Origin: JAFECT01 sp963838235
GTDB taxonomy: Bacteria; Pseudomonadota; Alphaproteobacteria; Caulobacterales; Caulobacteraceae
Assembly (NCBI GenBank): GCA_963838235.1
Contig: CAWIQJ010000001.1
Location: 1-64,000 of the forward strand
Length of the DNA stretch: 64,000 bases
Direction of reading: 5' to 3'
The position numbers and the translations under genes were made by a program. The stretch's first letter is position 1; every line of letters begins with the position of its first letter. Positions 9,542-18,418 of the stretch are shown here, piece after piece. The notes under the pieces were generated by a model, which worked only from the letters and a program-made list of their open reading frames with translations, had not been told where the DNA came from and did not search any database.

Positions 9542-10579
9542 GCCAGGACGGGCGACAGCACCCCTCGCTGGTCGAGCAGTTGCGCGATCTGCACCGCGTT
9601 CAGCGCCGCGCCCTTGCGCAGGTTGTCGGCCACCACCCAGAGCGACAGGCCGTGCTTCGACGGTCGGGTCGCTTGCGGATGCGGCTGACGAAGACCGCGA
9701 ACTCGCCCTGGACTTCCTTCGGCGTGATGTAGCCGGTGGGCTCGTGCTTATCGATCACCACGACGCCCGGCGCCTCGCGCAGGATCTCGCGCGCCTCGTC
9801 CTCGTCGATCGGGTCGCTCGAACTCGAGGTTGCACCGCCTCCGAGTGGCCGACGAACACCGGCACGCGCACGCAGGTGACGGTCAGCTTGATGGCGGGAT
9901 CGAGGATCTTGTGGGTCTCGTTCCACATCTTGGCTTCTTCGTCGGTGTAGCCGTCGTCGCGGAACGTCGCCGATGAACGGGATGACGTTGAAGGCGATCT
10001 GCTTGGGGAACACCTTCGGCTCGGTCGGGCCGAGCACGAAGACCGTCCTTGGTCTGGTCCCAGAGCTCGTCCATGCCCGCCTTGCCGGCCCCGGAAACCG
10101 ACTGATAGGTCGAGACCACCCGCGCGCTTGATCCGCGCCGCGTCGTGCAGCGGCTTCAGCGCCACGACCAGCTGGACGGTCGAGCAGTTGGGGTTGGCGA
10201 TGATGTTCTTCTTGCGCGCCAGTCTCGATCGCGTCCGGGTTCACCTCCGGCACGATCAGCGGCACGTCGGGGTCCATCCGCCAGGCCGAGGAGTTGTCGA
10301 TGACCATCGGGCCGGCGCGGCCGATCTTCGGGACCATTCGCTTGCGAAAACGCGCCGCCGAGACGCTCATCAGCACCAGGTCGACCCGGGAGAAGTCGAA
10401 CTGCGCGATGTCCTCGCACTTCAGATGCGCTCGTCCTTCCAGCCGACGTCGACGCCGATGGAGTTGCGCGAGGCGATGGCGTGAATCTCGTCCACGGGGA
10501 ATTTCAGTTCCTCGAGGATGTTCAGCATCTCACGGCCCACGGCGCCGGTGGCGCCGACGACGGCGACGCGATAGCTCAT
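9538..10579 (-). CDS. asd: Aspartate-semialdehyde dehydrogenase (at least six frameshifts)
   Basis: NADPH-dependent reduction of aspartyl phosphate to aspartate semialdehyde, feeding lysine, DAP, methionine and threonine. The N terminus reads MSYRVAVVGATGAVGREML with the Rossmann GATGAVG motif. IDNSSAWRMD and the catalytic-Cys segment NPNCSTVQLV follow in different frames, then GYTDEEAKMWNETHKIL, VPVFVGHSE and a C terminus ending QIAQLLDQRGVLSPVLA. Frame changes fall near 10435, 10218, 10125, 10045, 9965, 9830 and 9665. Pieces in all three frames join into one full-length Asd with no missing domain. Because asd is normally essential, the damage is more likely consensus error than real inactivation. 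Followed by rarD with a GTGA overlap. Confidence 0.88.
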
Positions 10580-10764
10580 GACGGGTGCTCCAGGGCGGGG
10601 GTGGCGCGCCGCAGTCCGGCGTGGACACTATTTAGGCCTTTGAGCCGCCTCATGAAAGGCGGCGCCCGGTCGAGATTTGCTAAACGCGACCTCAGTGACG
10701 CTAACGACGCGTGCCTTGGGTGAGCCGGCTTTCAAACCTTGGCCGGTCGCGTTAACCGAGGTCC

Positions 10765-11890
10765 ATGCCCCAGGCGACTCGACAGGCCTACAAACGGCTT
10801 CTGAAACAGGGCCACATCAAGCCCGACCCCGGCCAGGCCAAGGCGGTCGAGGCCCTGTCGCGGCTGGAGGGCGAGCTCGGCCGGCTGAAGGACCCGGTGC
10901 TCCCTTTCCTGTCACCCCCCGCGCCGCCGCGGGGGCTGTATCTCTGGGGCCCGCCGGGGCGGGGCAAGTCCATGCTGATGGACCTGTTCTTCGACGCCGC
11001 CCAGGTGGCGCGTAAAGCAGCGCTACCACTTCCAGGTCTTCATGGCCGAGGTGCACGGTCTGATCGGCGAATGGCGCGAGGGCGACGCCGCCGCGCGCAA
11101 GGCGCGCTTCGGCACGCACAAGGGCGACGACCCGATCTCGTCCGGTGGCCGAGCGTGATCTCCAAAAAGGCGCGCCTGCTCTGTTTCGACGAGCTGCAGG
11201 TCACCGACATCGCCGACGCGATGATCCTGGGGCGGCTGTTCGAGGCCTTGTTCGACCTGCGGTGTGGTGCTGGTCGCCACCTCCAACCGCTCGCCGGACG
11301 ATCTCTATAAGGACGGCATCAACCGCCAGCTGTTCCTGCCCTTCATCGACCTGATCAAGCGGCGATGCCAGGTGGTCGAGATGGCCGGCCCCTGCGACTT
11401 CCGCCTCGACCGGCTGCGCGGCGCCAGGGTCTGGTTCAGCCCGTTGACGCCCGACAACGCCAAGGCCTTCGACGCCCTGTGGCGCGACATGACCGATGTC
11501 GCCCGCGAGATCGGCGCCCACGTCGAGGTTCTGGGCCGCACCCTGTTCTTCCCGCGCGCGCGCCGGCGGCATGTTGCGCGCCAGCTTCCGCGACCTCTGC
11601 GTCGAGCCGCTCGGCCCGCAGGACTATCTCGCCATCGCGCAACGATTCCCCACCTTGTTCCTCGAAGGCGTGCCCGAAGCTCGGGACCGACCAGCGCAAC
11701 GAGGCGCGCCGCTTCGTGACCCTGATCGACGCCCTCTACGAGGCGCAGACCAAGCTGGTGGTCCTCGCCGACGGCGAGCCGGAAGAGCTGTATCCGGCCG
11801 GCGACGGGCTCCTTCGAGTTCGAACGCACCGCGTCGCGGCTGCAGGAGATGCGCGCGCAGGACTATGTGGAGCGGGCGAGGAGTCAATGA
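10765..11890 (+). CDS. zapE: Cell division protein ZapE, AFG1-like ATPase (about six frameshifts)
   Basis: AFG1/LACE1-type AAA ATPase that associates with the Z ring in E. coli. Seen across frames: an N-terminal helical region (AYKRLLKQGHIKPDPGQ), Walker A GPPGRGKSM, MAEVHGLIGEWREGD, Walker B LLCFDELQVTDIADAMILGRL, then VLVATSNRSPDDLYKDGINRQLFLPFI, and the C terminus FEFERTASRLQEM ending at 11890. Frame breaks occur near 11010, 11143, 11262, 11563, 11682 and 11812. All conserved blocks are present in order, about 370 residues in total. The stop overlaps the start of the next gene (ATGA). Confidence 0.87.
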
Positions 11891-12466
11891 TCAGAGCCTG
11901 GGTCGCCGTTTTCTGTTTGGCGCTTTCGGCTCTCGCTGAGCCAGACGAGCCAAGCCCGTCCTTTCCGCCGCGACCGAGTACAAGGACGCGCGAGAACAGC
12001 GACCTACGCCCGCCGTGGTGGCGACGGTCACGCGTGCGCTGGGCAAGGATGATGTGAGCGAGCTGAACACGTGCATCAGGAGAACGGACTGCGACGCGGC
12101 GACTATGGCGCCCTGCTACGCAGTGTGCGGATAAAGGCAAGCGAGTCGGCGGATTTATATTTCGTTAGACCCGCACTGAAGCCGTATTGCTCGGTCCTCT
12201 ACGGTGCACACCTCTTCCGATATTATCTCGTCGCGCGGCGCGGGCCGAAATATGAGATCGTCTTCGAGAATGGGGGTGACTTCTTCAGGGTAGATCACCA
12301 TGTGACGTCCGGCCTAAACGACATCAAGGCGTCGGGCTGTGACGGCGGAGGGTGCTGGGTCGCTTGGTTTAAGTTTAACGGAAGAACGTATGTCCGCACC
12401 CGGTGCGGCCATTCGGAAATCGAATCCGGGCAATGGCGGGAACGTAAGATTAAGTGCTGGAACTGA
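11887..12466 (+). CDS. Small secreted Cys-containing protein of unknown function (frameshifted)
   Basis: Starts at the ATG at 11887 that overlaps the zapE stop. The N terminus (MIRAWVAVFCLALSA) is a signal peptide. Three frames are needed: the signal peptide; a middle piece that reads KDAREQRPTPAVVATVTRAL then ELNTCIRRTDCDAATM; and a C-terminal piece of about 105 residues rich in aromatic residues and cysteine (HLFRYYLVARRGPKYEIVFE, CWVAWFKFNGRTYVRTRCGH). The shifts are near 11950 and 12110-12150. I do not recognise the family. The cysteines in both halves suggest disulfides in a periplasmic protein. A+T content is a little higher than that of the neighbours. Confidence 0.5.
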
Positions 12467-12486
12467 AGACGGCTTCGCCCGTCGCG

Positions 12487-12903
12487 TCAGTCCTCGATCG
12501 CCTCGACGCCGAGGCGCCTGGCCTCCGCAACCGCCTCCTTCATCGCCTGGAGCTGCTCGGGCGGATGTCCTTCCCAATCGATGACCTCGCCGGTGATGCG
12601 GAGCGGATCGCGCGTGCGGTAGGATTTCGTCGGATTGCCCGGGAACTTCTTGTCCGTGAGATTGGGATCGTCTTCGAACGGGCCGGTCGGCTGGACGATG
12701 TAGATTCGGCCCGGTCCGTCGCCCAAGGCCAGCTCGGCACCCCAGGTGGCGGCGTCCAGCGTCGCGCTCAGATAGACCCAAGCAGCCTTTCTTCCTTTGC
12801 CGAAGTTGGAGGCAAAGCCGGGTCCGAGCAGATCGCCCGGCTTCAGGTCCGCCTTGGTGCCGTGATAAAGCAGCGGGACGCCCGCCGTCTCTGAGGCGGT
12901 CAT
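12487..12903 (-). CDS. arr: NAD(+)-rifampin ADP-ribosyltransferase (Arr)
   Basis: A 138-residue enzyme that transfers ADP-ribose from NAD to rifamycins and so inactivates them. The whole protein follows the Arr family: LLYHGTKADLKPGDLL, VYLSATLDAATWGAELA, GRIYIVQPTGPFEDDPNLTDKKFPGNPT in overlapping blocks, SYRTRDPLRITGEV and GHPPEQLQAMKEA. The catalytic His of YHGTK and the Tyr and Asp of the Arr fold are present, and the length equals that of Arr-ms and Arr-2. It is a lone gene, convergent with the small secreted protein; no integron attC site or transposase flanks it. This looks like a chromosomal environmental arr rather than a cassette. Confidence 0.92.
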   Translation of the reverse strand: MTASETAGVPLLYHGTKADLKPGDLLGPGFASNFGKGRKAAWVYLSATLDAATWGAELALGDGPGRIYIVQPTGPFEDDPNLTDKKFPGNPTKSYRTRDPLRITGEVIDWEGHPPEQLQAMKEAVAEARRLGVEAIED

Positions 12904-13026
12904 GAACAGTGTCCTCCTGGCGCGATGGCGAGCGCGCCAGACTGCGCAGTAAATCGCGCGGCGACAATTCTTGAACTCAAGTTTTTCGTCCCCAAATCGC
13001 TATCAGGCGGGGCGACGACGACGTGC

Positions 13027-13398
13027 TCAGGACGACAAGGCCGCCAGTTCGGTCTTCTGTTTGCGCATCAGGCCGGCGCAGACCAGGTCGTAGGACTGCG
13101 CGATCAGCTTCACGATTTCCCTGGCCGGCACATCGGCGTCGAGGCTCACGCTGATCCAGAAGCGGCGATCCAGGTGGCTGCGGTGGCCGACGCCGGCGTA
13201 TTGCGCCTTCAGAACACCGACGAGCACCGGGTCGCATTTCAGGATGACGACCTCAAGCTTTCGCAGCTCCAGGATGGCGAACGTCTTGCCCATGACCTTG
13301 TAGATCGACACACCGGGCGCCGAGGGCAGCTGCGCGCTGGTCGCGCCGGGCTTGGCGTCGAGCGCGGCCTTGACGGTGCGTGTGGTCTGACGGCTCAA
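13027..13398 (-). CDS. MmcQ/YjbR-family protein
   Basis: A 123-residue protein with the MmcQ/YjbR fold (a double-wing DNA-binding-like domain). The segments SIYKVMGKTFAIL, VILKCDPVLVGVLKAQY, RRFWISVSLDADVPAREI and SYDLVCAGLMRKQKTEL follow the family. The predicted start is TTG at 13398; no better in-frame start is visible. Its function in bacteria is not established. It stands alone, with about 120 bases to arr. Confidence 0.75.
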   Translation of the reverse strand: MSRQTTRTVKAALDAKPGATSAQLPSAPGVSIYKVMGKTFAILELRKLEVVILKCDPVLVGVLKAQYAGVGHRSHLDRRFWISVSLDADVPAREIVKLIAQSYDLVCAGLMRKQKTELAALSS

Positions 13399-13614
13399 CT
13401 CTGGGCGCTCCCATGGGGGCCTTCCGACGAGCGGGACTTTATCGGTGGCCCGAGTTCACGAGCAAGTGGAGGGCCAACCGGCCGCCGCCCGCCGACAGGC
13501 GGCGGGCAGACGATGAAATGCCCGCGCGAGGGTTTCGCTGAGCGGCGATCGGCGGCATGCTCCGCGCGATCTCGGAGACTTCGAACGTGCCCTTCCCGAA
13601 ATCAGGACCCAGGC

Positions 13615-14193
13615 GTGGGCAGGCAACTACCCTTTCGCAAGCTTACGCTCGATGTTGAGGGCGTAGAGACGGCCCTGCCATCGTTGGCGGTGTTTGAACG
13701 GCAACCGATGACGAGCGGCGCGTTTCGCCTGGTAATCGGCGCTTCAATTGAAGGGTCAGGCTTGTTTCGAGCGCTTGCGGACGTTCTCGCGGGGCCTCTT
13801 TTCCTGCTCTACATCCTCCATACGCCGCGTGGCGAAGGCGTCGAAGGCCGGTATCAAAGCCCGCCCCTCGATGGGGCGGAGATCGACGATTTCCTCAAGA
13901 CCTTTGCGCCATTCCTCGCTGGTGATGCCCGGCATGACGTATGGGTGCATTCAGGCGGCGATGGGCGCACCTTGGTTTGGGATCGGCACGATCTGATCTA
14001 CGCGGAAGGCGAACCGCTGGAGGATTTCGAGGCGGTCTTGGAGACCATGGGGTACGCGAGCGGCGACGTTCCTCGTGTGGGCGCGGGTCCCCACGTCCAC
14101 TATTATCGCGCCGAGTTTGATGCGGATGCTGCGGCTGTCCTGGCGCGTTTCGATTGGACGCGATCAGATTTGCGAGCCGAAGACGAACAGTGA
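13615..14193 (+). CDS. Hypothetical protein, unknown family
   Basis: An open frame of about 190 residues. GTG at 13615 is the most plausible start, since the coding character (balanced composition, FRLVIGASIEGSGLFRALAD, DGRTLVWDRHDLIYAEGEPL) begins there although the frame is open further upstream. No membrane segment or signal peptide is present. The C-terminal part has a His-rich stretch (GPHVHYYRAEFDADA). The sequence reads as a compact soluble alpha/beta protein. I do not recognise a family; there is no operon partner, and the O-methyltransferase starts 49 bases downstream. Confidence 0.55.
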   Translation: MGRQLPFRKLTLDVEGVETALPSLAVFERQPMTSGAFRLVIGASIEGSGLFRALADVLAGPLFLLYILHTPRGEGVEGRYQSPPLDGAEIDDFLKTFAPFLAGDARHDVWVHSGGDGRTLVWDRHDLIYAEGEPLEDFEAVLETMGYASGDVPRVGAGPHVHYYRAEFDADAAAVLARFDWTRSDLRAEDEQ

Positions 14194-14242
14194 TTGCAGG
14201 ACCGGCGTAAAGCCTCAGACAGACCCTCCCCAGGAGCCGCCC

Positions 14243-14920
14243 ATGTCCCGATCCTTCGGCCTCCCCGACGACGTCCGCGACTATGTCCAGAAGTTCGGCG
14301 CGCGTGAGCATCCCGCGCTGGTCCGTTGCCGCCAGGAGACGCACCGCGACCTCGGCGGCCGGGCCGGCATGCAGATCAGTCCCGAGCAGGGCGCGCTAAT
14401 GCAGGTGCTGGCCCACGCCATCCGGGCGCGGCGCGCAATCGAGGTGGGGGTGTTCACCGGCTATTCCTCGACGGCGGTGGCGCTGGCCCTGCGGGCCATG
14501 CACGGCCGCGACGCGGTCCTGGTCGCCTGCGACCTGTCGGAGGAATACGTCGGCCGCGCCCGGGGCTACTGGGCCGAGGCCGGGCTCGAGGCGATCGTTA
14601 CCACCCGCATCGGGCCGGCGGACCAGAGTCTGAAGGCCATGATCGAGGAGGGGCTCTCCGGGAGCTTCGACCTGGCCTTCATCGACGCCGATAAGACCGG
14701 CTACGACGCCTATTACGAGCTCTGCCTGACGCTGCTGAGGCCCGGCGGCATGATCCTGATCGACAATATGCTGTGGAGCGGCAAGGTGGCCTACCCCCAG
14801 GCCCACGACCCCGACACGGCCGCGCTGCGGGCCCTGGCGGCCAAGATCCACGCCGACGGCCGGGTGGACATGACCCTGGCCGGGGTGGGGGACGGTCTTT
14901 CGGTTGCGGTCAAGCGCTGA
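14243..14920 (+). CDS. Class I SAM-dependent O-methyltransferase (catechol/caffeoyl-CoA type)
   Basis: A 225-residue cytoplasmic methyltransferase of the Methyltransf_3 family. Seen: the SAM motif AIEVGVFTGYSSTAVALAL, the acidic residue closing motif II (VACDLSEEYV), FDLAFIDADKTGYDAYYE with the metal-binding Asp residues typical of caffeoyl-CoA O-methyltransferases, and DNMLWSGKVA. The start is the ATG at 14243, preceded by caggagccg. Divalent-metal-dependent methylation of a vicinal-diol phenolic is the usual chemistry; the substrate is unknown. Confidence 0.88.
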   Translation: MSRSFGLPDDVRDYVQKFGAREHPALVRCRQETHRDLGGRAGMQISPEQGALMQVLAHAIRARRAIEVGVFTGYSSTAVALALRAMHGRDAVLVACDLSEEYVGRARGYWAEAGLEAIVTTRIGPADQSLKAMIEEGLSGSFDLAFIDADKTGYDAYYELCLTLLRPGGMILIDNMLWSGKVAYPQAHDPDTAALRALAAKIHADGRVDMTLAGVGDGLSVAVKR

Positions 14921-15066
14921 CGCGCGCCTCGAAATAGGCTAAAAAGACCGCTGTTACGGGATTTCGGGGGACGAAACCCATGCCCGCGCCCTTGAGGGGC
15001 CTCGGTCGGCGATTGACCCGGCCCGGGGAGGCATGACACCGTCGCCGTAAGGGGTCGGAGGGGACT

Positions 15067-15556
15067 ATGAGACGGCTCGGTATTTTCGGCGCGGCGGCGT
15101 TCGCGGCCACGGTCCTGGCTGCAGGTTCGGCCCAGGCGAAACCCATTCCTGACGGCGGCATGACCCTCGCCGAGGTCATCTCCTGGCTGCAGGAACTCCG
15201 GCTATAAGGCCGAAATCAAGACCCTGCAGAGCGGTGAGAAATACATCACCAGCGCGGCCGAGGGCGTGAACTTCGACGTCTATATGTACGACTGCAAGGC
15301 CGAGCGTTGCGCCTCCATGCAGCTCACCGCCGGCTTCAACATGACCAAGCCCGGCCTGGCGGGCGGCGCCACCAAGATCAACGAGTGGAACACCACCAAG
15401 CGCTACATCAAGGCCTATGTGGACGCCGACAACGATCCCTGGGCGCAGTACGACGTGAACCTGAGCCCCGGCGAGAGCTTCGAAGCCCTCGACGACAACT
15501 TCAAGAACGTCTGGATATCGAGCCTGCCGGATTTCAAGAAGTTCATCGGCTGGTAG
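15067..15556 (+). CDS. Exported YbjN-domain protein (one frameshift)
   Basis: Signal peptide (AAAFAATVLAAGSAQA) followed by a YbjN-type domain: MTLAEVISWLQ, then after an indel NSGYKAEIKTLQSGEKYITS, SMQLTAGFNM and KRYIKAYVDADNDPWAQYDV. The shift lies near 15195-15198, where one extra base turns cagaac into caggaac. The mature protein has about 140 residues. The YbjN fold resembles type III secretion chaperones and its role is unclear; exported single-domain versions are common in Caulobacterales (recalled, not checked). The gene ends at a hairpin shared with the convergent lyase gene. Confidence 0.75.
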
Positions 15557-15604
15557 AACGGGTCGAGGAAAAGTGTGGAGCGGTTTTCCGCCCGTGACCC
15601 GTTC
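15556..15604. terminator. Bidirectional hairpin between convergent genes
   Basis: Arms gaacgggtc (15556-15564) and gacccgttc (15596-15604) enclose a second inverted pair (ggaaaa / ttttcc). It starts right at the ybjN-like stop and ends against the stop of the lyase gene, so it can terminate both transcripts. Confidence 0.55.
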
Positions 15605-16462
15605 TCACTCTGACAATCTAGCCGCGCCCGCGGTCTCGATCGTCTGCTCGGCCTCCTGAAGATGGAGGCGCTCCACCATTCGTCCCTGCACGCGCAGCAC
15701 GCCGCGGTCGGCGTTTTCGGGCAGCGCAAACGCGTCCACCACCGCACGCGCCCACGCCAACTCATCCGACGTCGGTGAAAAGAGGCGGTTGGCGGCCTCG
15801 ATCTGGTTCGGGTGCAGCAGGCACTTGCCGTCGAAGCCGAGCGCGCGGCCTTCAGCGCACTCGCGTTCCAACCCGGCCAGATCGTCCAGGTCGTTGTAGA
15901 CGCCGTCCAGCACGCCCAGCCCGTTCGCGCGCGCGGCCGTCACGCTGAGGCTGAGCGCGGTCATCAGCGCCGCGCGGTCCTTCGACGCCGGCCGGCGCAT
16001 GTCCTTGGACAGATCGTTCACCCCCACGACCAGGGCCGAGAGCCGCCCGCCCGCCGCCGCGATTTCGCTGAGGTTCATCACCGCCCGGCAGGTCTCCACC
16101 ATCGCCCACAGCCGCGTGCGTTCCGGCGCCTGAACCGTGCGCAGGTGCAACGCTTCCACCGCGTCCGCGTCGCCGACCTTGGGCGCCAGGATCGCATCGG
16201 GCCCGGCGCCGGCGGCGGCGAACAGGTCTTCCTCGCCCCACTCGGTGTCCAGGCCGTTCACCCGCACGACGAGGGTGCGCGCCGCAAAGCCGCCCGCGTG
16301 CAGCGCCTCGACCATGCGGGCGCGCGCCTCGGCCTTGTGCTCGGGCGCCACCGCGTCCTCGAGATCGAGCACCACCGCGTCGCAGGCGAGGGTGCGCGCC
16401 TTCTCGATGGCGCGTGCGTTGGAGGCGGGGAGGAACAGGGCGGAGCGCAGGGGCCGGATCAT
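15605..16462 (-). CDS. HpcH/HpaI aldolase / citrate lyase beta subunit-like protein (CitE-like)
   Basis: A 285-residue TIM-barrel lyase. Seen: RSALFLPASNARAIEKA at the N terminus, the metal-binding DLEDAVAPEHKAEAR, RVNGLDTEWGEEDL, ILAPKVGDADAVE, the MVETCRAVMN segment carrying the second metal ligand Glu, and GFDGKCLLHPNQIEAAN near the C terminus. Stand-alone CitE-like proteins act on CoA thioesters such as malyl-CoA or citramalyl-CoA rather than in citrate lyase complexes, and no citD or citF is nearby. The ATG at 16462 overlaps the thpR stop (ATGA), so the two are coupled. Confidence 0.85.
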   Translation of the reverse strand: MIRPLRSALFLPASNARAIEKARTLACDAVVLDLEDAVAPEHKAEARARMVEALHAGGFAARTLVVRVNGLDTEWGEEDLFAAAGAGPDAILAPKVGDADAVEALHLRTVQAPERTRLWAMVETCRAVMNLSEIAAAGGRLSALVVGVNDLSKDMRRPASKDRAALMTALSLSVTAARANGLGVLDGVYNDLDDLAGLERECAEGRALGFDGKCLLHPNQIEAANRLFSPTSDELAWARAVVDAFALPENADRGVLRVQGRMVERLHLQEAEQTIETAGAARLSE

Positions 16463-16995
16463 CGGAGCAGGTACTCCCTTTCCAGATCGTAGCGTGTGCT
16501 GTCGTGCGACGGCCACGACGAATAGAGCGCGAAGGACACCGCCCGGATCGGCGGCGACTTCAGAAGATTGTGCCCCTGCACCCAGGCGGCGACGCGGGCG
16601 GGCTCCGGGTGGCGCAGATAGGCCAGGGTGACGTGCGGCCGGTACACCCGATGCTCGGCCTTCAGCCCGACCCGGCGGGCGGCGGTTTCACAGCGGGCGG
16701 CGAGCCGGTTCAGGGTCGGGTTTTCCTCCACGCCCGCCCAGACGGCGCGCACCTCCTCGCCCTCGCCGAAGGCGCCGGCGCCCGACAAGACATAGTCGAA
16801 CGGCTCGACGTGGATCTGGTCCAGTTCAAGGTCGAGATCGGCAGCCCGGTTCTCGGCCATCTCGCCGAAGAAACGCAGGGTGACATGCAGGGTGTCGAGC
16901 GGTCGCCAGCGCGCCCGCGGCAGGCCCTGCTGGCGCCGGGCGAGGCCCTCGGCGATGTCGTCCGGAATGGGCAGGGCGGCGAAGAGGCGGATCAT
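16459..16995 (-). CDS. thpR: RNA 2',3'-cyclic phosphodiesterase (ThpR/LigT family)
   Basis: A 2H-phosphoesterase of about 178 residues. The two HxT motifs are clear: LHVTLRFFGE in the N-terminal half and RPHVTLAYLRH in the C-terminal half, both in the expected context. The start is taken at MIRLFAALPIP (16995), the standard N terminus of this family; an upstream Met six codons earlier is possible. It hydrolyses 2',3'-cyclic phosphate RNA ends in vitro. Co-oriented with and overlapping the CitE-like gene. Confidence 0.88.
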   Translation of the reverse strand: MIRLFAALPIPDDIAEGLARRQQGLPRARWRPLDTLHVTLRFFGEMAENRAADLDLELDQIHVEPFDYVLSGAGAFGEGEEVRAVWAGVEENPTLNRLAARCETAARRVGLKAEHRVYRPHVTLAYLRHPEPARVAAWVQGHNLLKSPPIRAVSFALYSSWPSHDSTRYDLEREYLLR

Positions 16996-17009
16996 TCCAT
17001 CGACCGTCT

Positions 17010-17660
17010 TCAACGTCCGTGCGCCTTGAGCGCGCCCGCCACCACCGGCGCCAGGCCGTGCGCGATAATCAGCACGCCCGCCGCGTTCGGATGCAGGCCG
17101 TCGCCCTGGGTCAGGGTCTTCACATCGGCCACGCCCTTGCGCAGGTCGGGATAGAAGGCGACGCGCCCGGCCTTGGCGACGGCGGGGAAGACCGCGTCGT
17201 AGTCGTGGGCGTAGTCGGCGCCGATCGCCTCAGGCGCGGTCAGGCCGCACAGCACCACCCCGATGCGGCGCTGATTCAGCCGGTCGATGATGCGGGTCAG
17301 GTTCGCCTGCATGGCGCGGGTGTCGAGCCCCTGCAGCAGGTCGTTGCCGCCCAGCGCCACGACGCAGACCGCGGTGTCGGCCTGGACGCTGAAGTCGAGC
17401 CGCGACAGGCCGCCGGCCGTGGTGTCGCCCGACACGCCGGCGCCGCGCACCACGGCGCTCACCCCGAGACTGCCCAACGCCGCCTGCAGCCGCGCCGGCA
17501 GGGCGTCCGCTGCCGCCAGGCCCAGGCCCGCGGTGATCGAGTCGCCCAGGATGGTCACCACTGGCGTCCGCCCGGCCGCGAACGCAGGCGCTGAGGCCAG
17601 CGACAGGGCGCCCGCGATCAGGCTGCGCCGTTTAATCTGGAGGGAGGGTGTGTGCGCCAT
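17010..17660 (-). CDS. tesA: Periplasmic SGNH arylesterase / lysophospholipase (TesA-like)
   Basis: A 216-residue SGNH hydrolase. The N terminus has a twin-arginine-like signal (KRRSLIAGALSLASAPAFA). Block I is GDSITAGLGL with nucleophile Ser41, block III is GGND, and block V is GDGLHPN with Asp187 and His190. It sits head-to-head with an ABC ATPase and permease pair, exactly the tesA-ybbA-ybbP arrangement of E. coli, which supports the assignment. It hydrolyses short or medium acyl esters in the periplasm. Confidence 0.88.
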   Translation of the reverse strand: MAHTPSLQIKRRSLIAGALSLASAPAFAAGRTPVVTILGDSITAGLGLAAADALPARLQAALGSLGVSAVVRGAGVSGDTTAGGLSRLDFSVQADTAVCVVALGGNDLLQGLDTRAMQANLTRIIDRLNQRRIGVVLCGLTAPEAIGADYAHDYDAVFPAVAKAGRVAFYPDLRKGVADVKTLTQGDGLHPNAAGVLIIAHGLAPVVAGALKAHGR

Positions 17661-17713
17661 CAGTCCGTCCTATTTAGCTCTTTGATAAGCGCACTCAACC
17701 GGAACGAGGCCCC

Positions 17714-18418
17714 ATGTTCGACGCTCAACGGCCCGGGGCTCCGCTCAGGCTCGAGGCGGTGTCGCTGACCCTGCCCTCGGCGGCGGGACCGGTGGAGATT
17801 CTCCGCGGTGTCGATTTCGCCCTGGAACCGGGCGAACGCGTGGCGGTGGTGGGGCCGTCGGGCTCGGGCAAGTCGTCCCTGATCGCCGTGGCCGCCGGGC
17901 TGGAGCGGCCGACCTCCGGCGTGGTGCGCCTGTTCGGCCAGGACCTGTCGAACCTCGGCGAGGACAAGCGCGCGCGGTTGCGGCGCGGCAAGGTCTCCCT
18001 CGTGTTCCAGGCCTTCCATTTGCTGCCCAACATGACTGCGGAGGAGAACGTCTCCGCCCCGCTCGAAATCGCCGGCGATCGCAAGGCGGAGTCGATCGCG
18101 CGCGAGTGGCTCGACCGCGTGGGACTCAGCCCGCGCCGGCGCCACTATCCGCACCAGCTCTCCGGCGGCGAGCAACAGCGCGTGGCCCTGGCGCGCGCGC
18201 TGGCGGCGGGACCGTCGTTGTTGTTCGCGGACGAGCCCACCGGCAACCTCGACGGCGCCAATGCGCACCAGGTCGCCGACCTGATCTTCCAACTCGTCGC
18301 CGAGACCCAGGCGGCCCTGGTGCTGGTGACCCACGACGAGGCTCTGGCCGCGCGCGCCGACCGGCGCGTGCGCATGGCCGACGGCCGCATCGTCCCCGAC
18401 ACGGGACAGAGTTTGTGA
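17714..18418 (+). CDS. ybbA: ABC transporter ATP-binding protein YbbA (LolD-like)
   Basis: A 234-residue ABC ATPase of the LolD/MacB class. Walker A GPSGSGKS, Q-loop LVFQAFHLLPNMTAEENV, signature LSGGEQQRVALARAL, Walker B LLFADEPTGNLDG and the switch His (VLVTHDEAL) are all intact. It is divergent from tesA by 53 bases, leaving a shared promoter region, and overlaps the permease start (GTGA). The pair is thought to act in envelope lipid handling; the substrate is not established. Confidence 0.9.
   Translation: MFDAQRPGAPLRLEAVSLTLPSAAGPVEILRGVDFALEPGERVAVVGPSGSGKSSLIAVAAGLERPTSGVVRLFGQDLSNLGEDKRARLRRGKVSLVFQAFHLLPNMTAEENVSAPLEIAGDRKAESIAREWLDRVGLSPRRRHYPHQLSGGEQQRVALARALAAGPSLLFADEPTGNLDGANAHQVADLIFQLVAETQAALVLVTHDEALAARADRRVRMADGRIVPDTGQSL

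Noticed and set aside
9538..10579. asd as a genuine pseudogene
   Set aside because: All segments are retained in order and the gene is normally essential; neighbouring genes show the same error type.
12487..12903. Arr as an integron cassette
   Set aside because: No attC-like site, integrase or other cassettes flank it.
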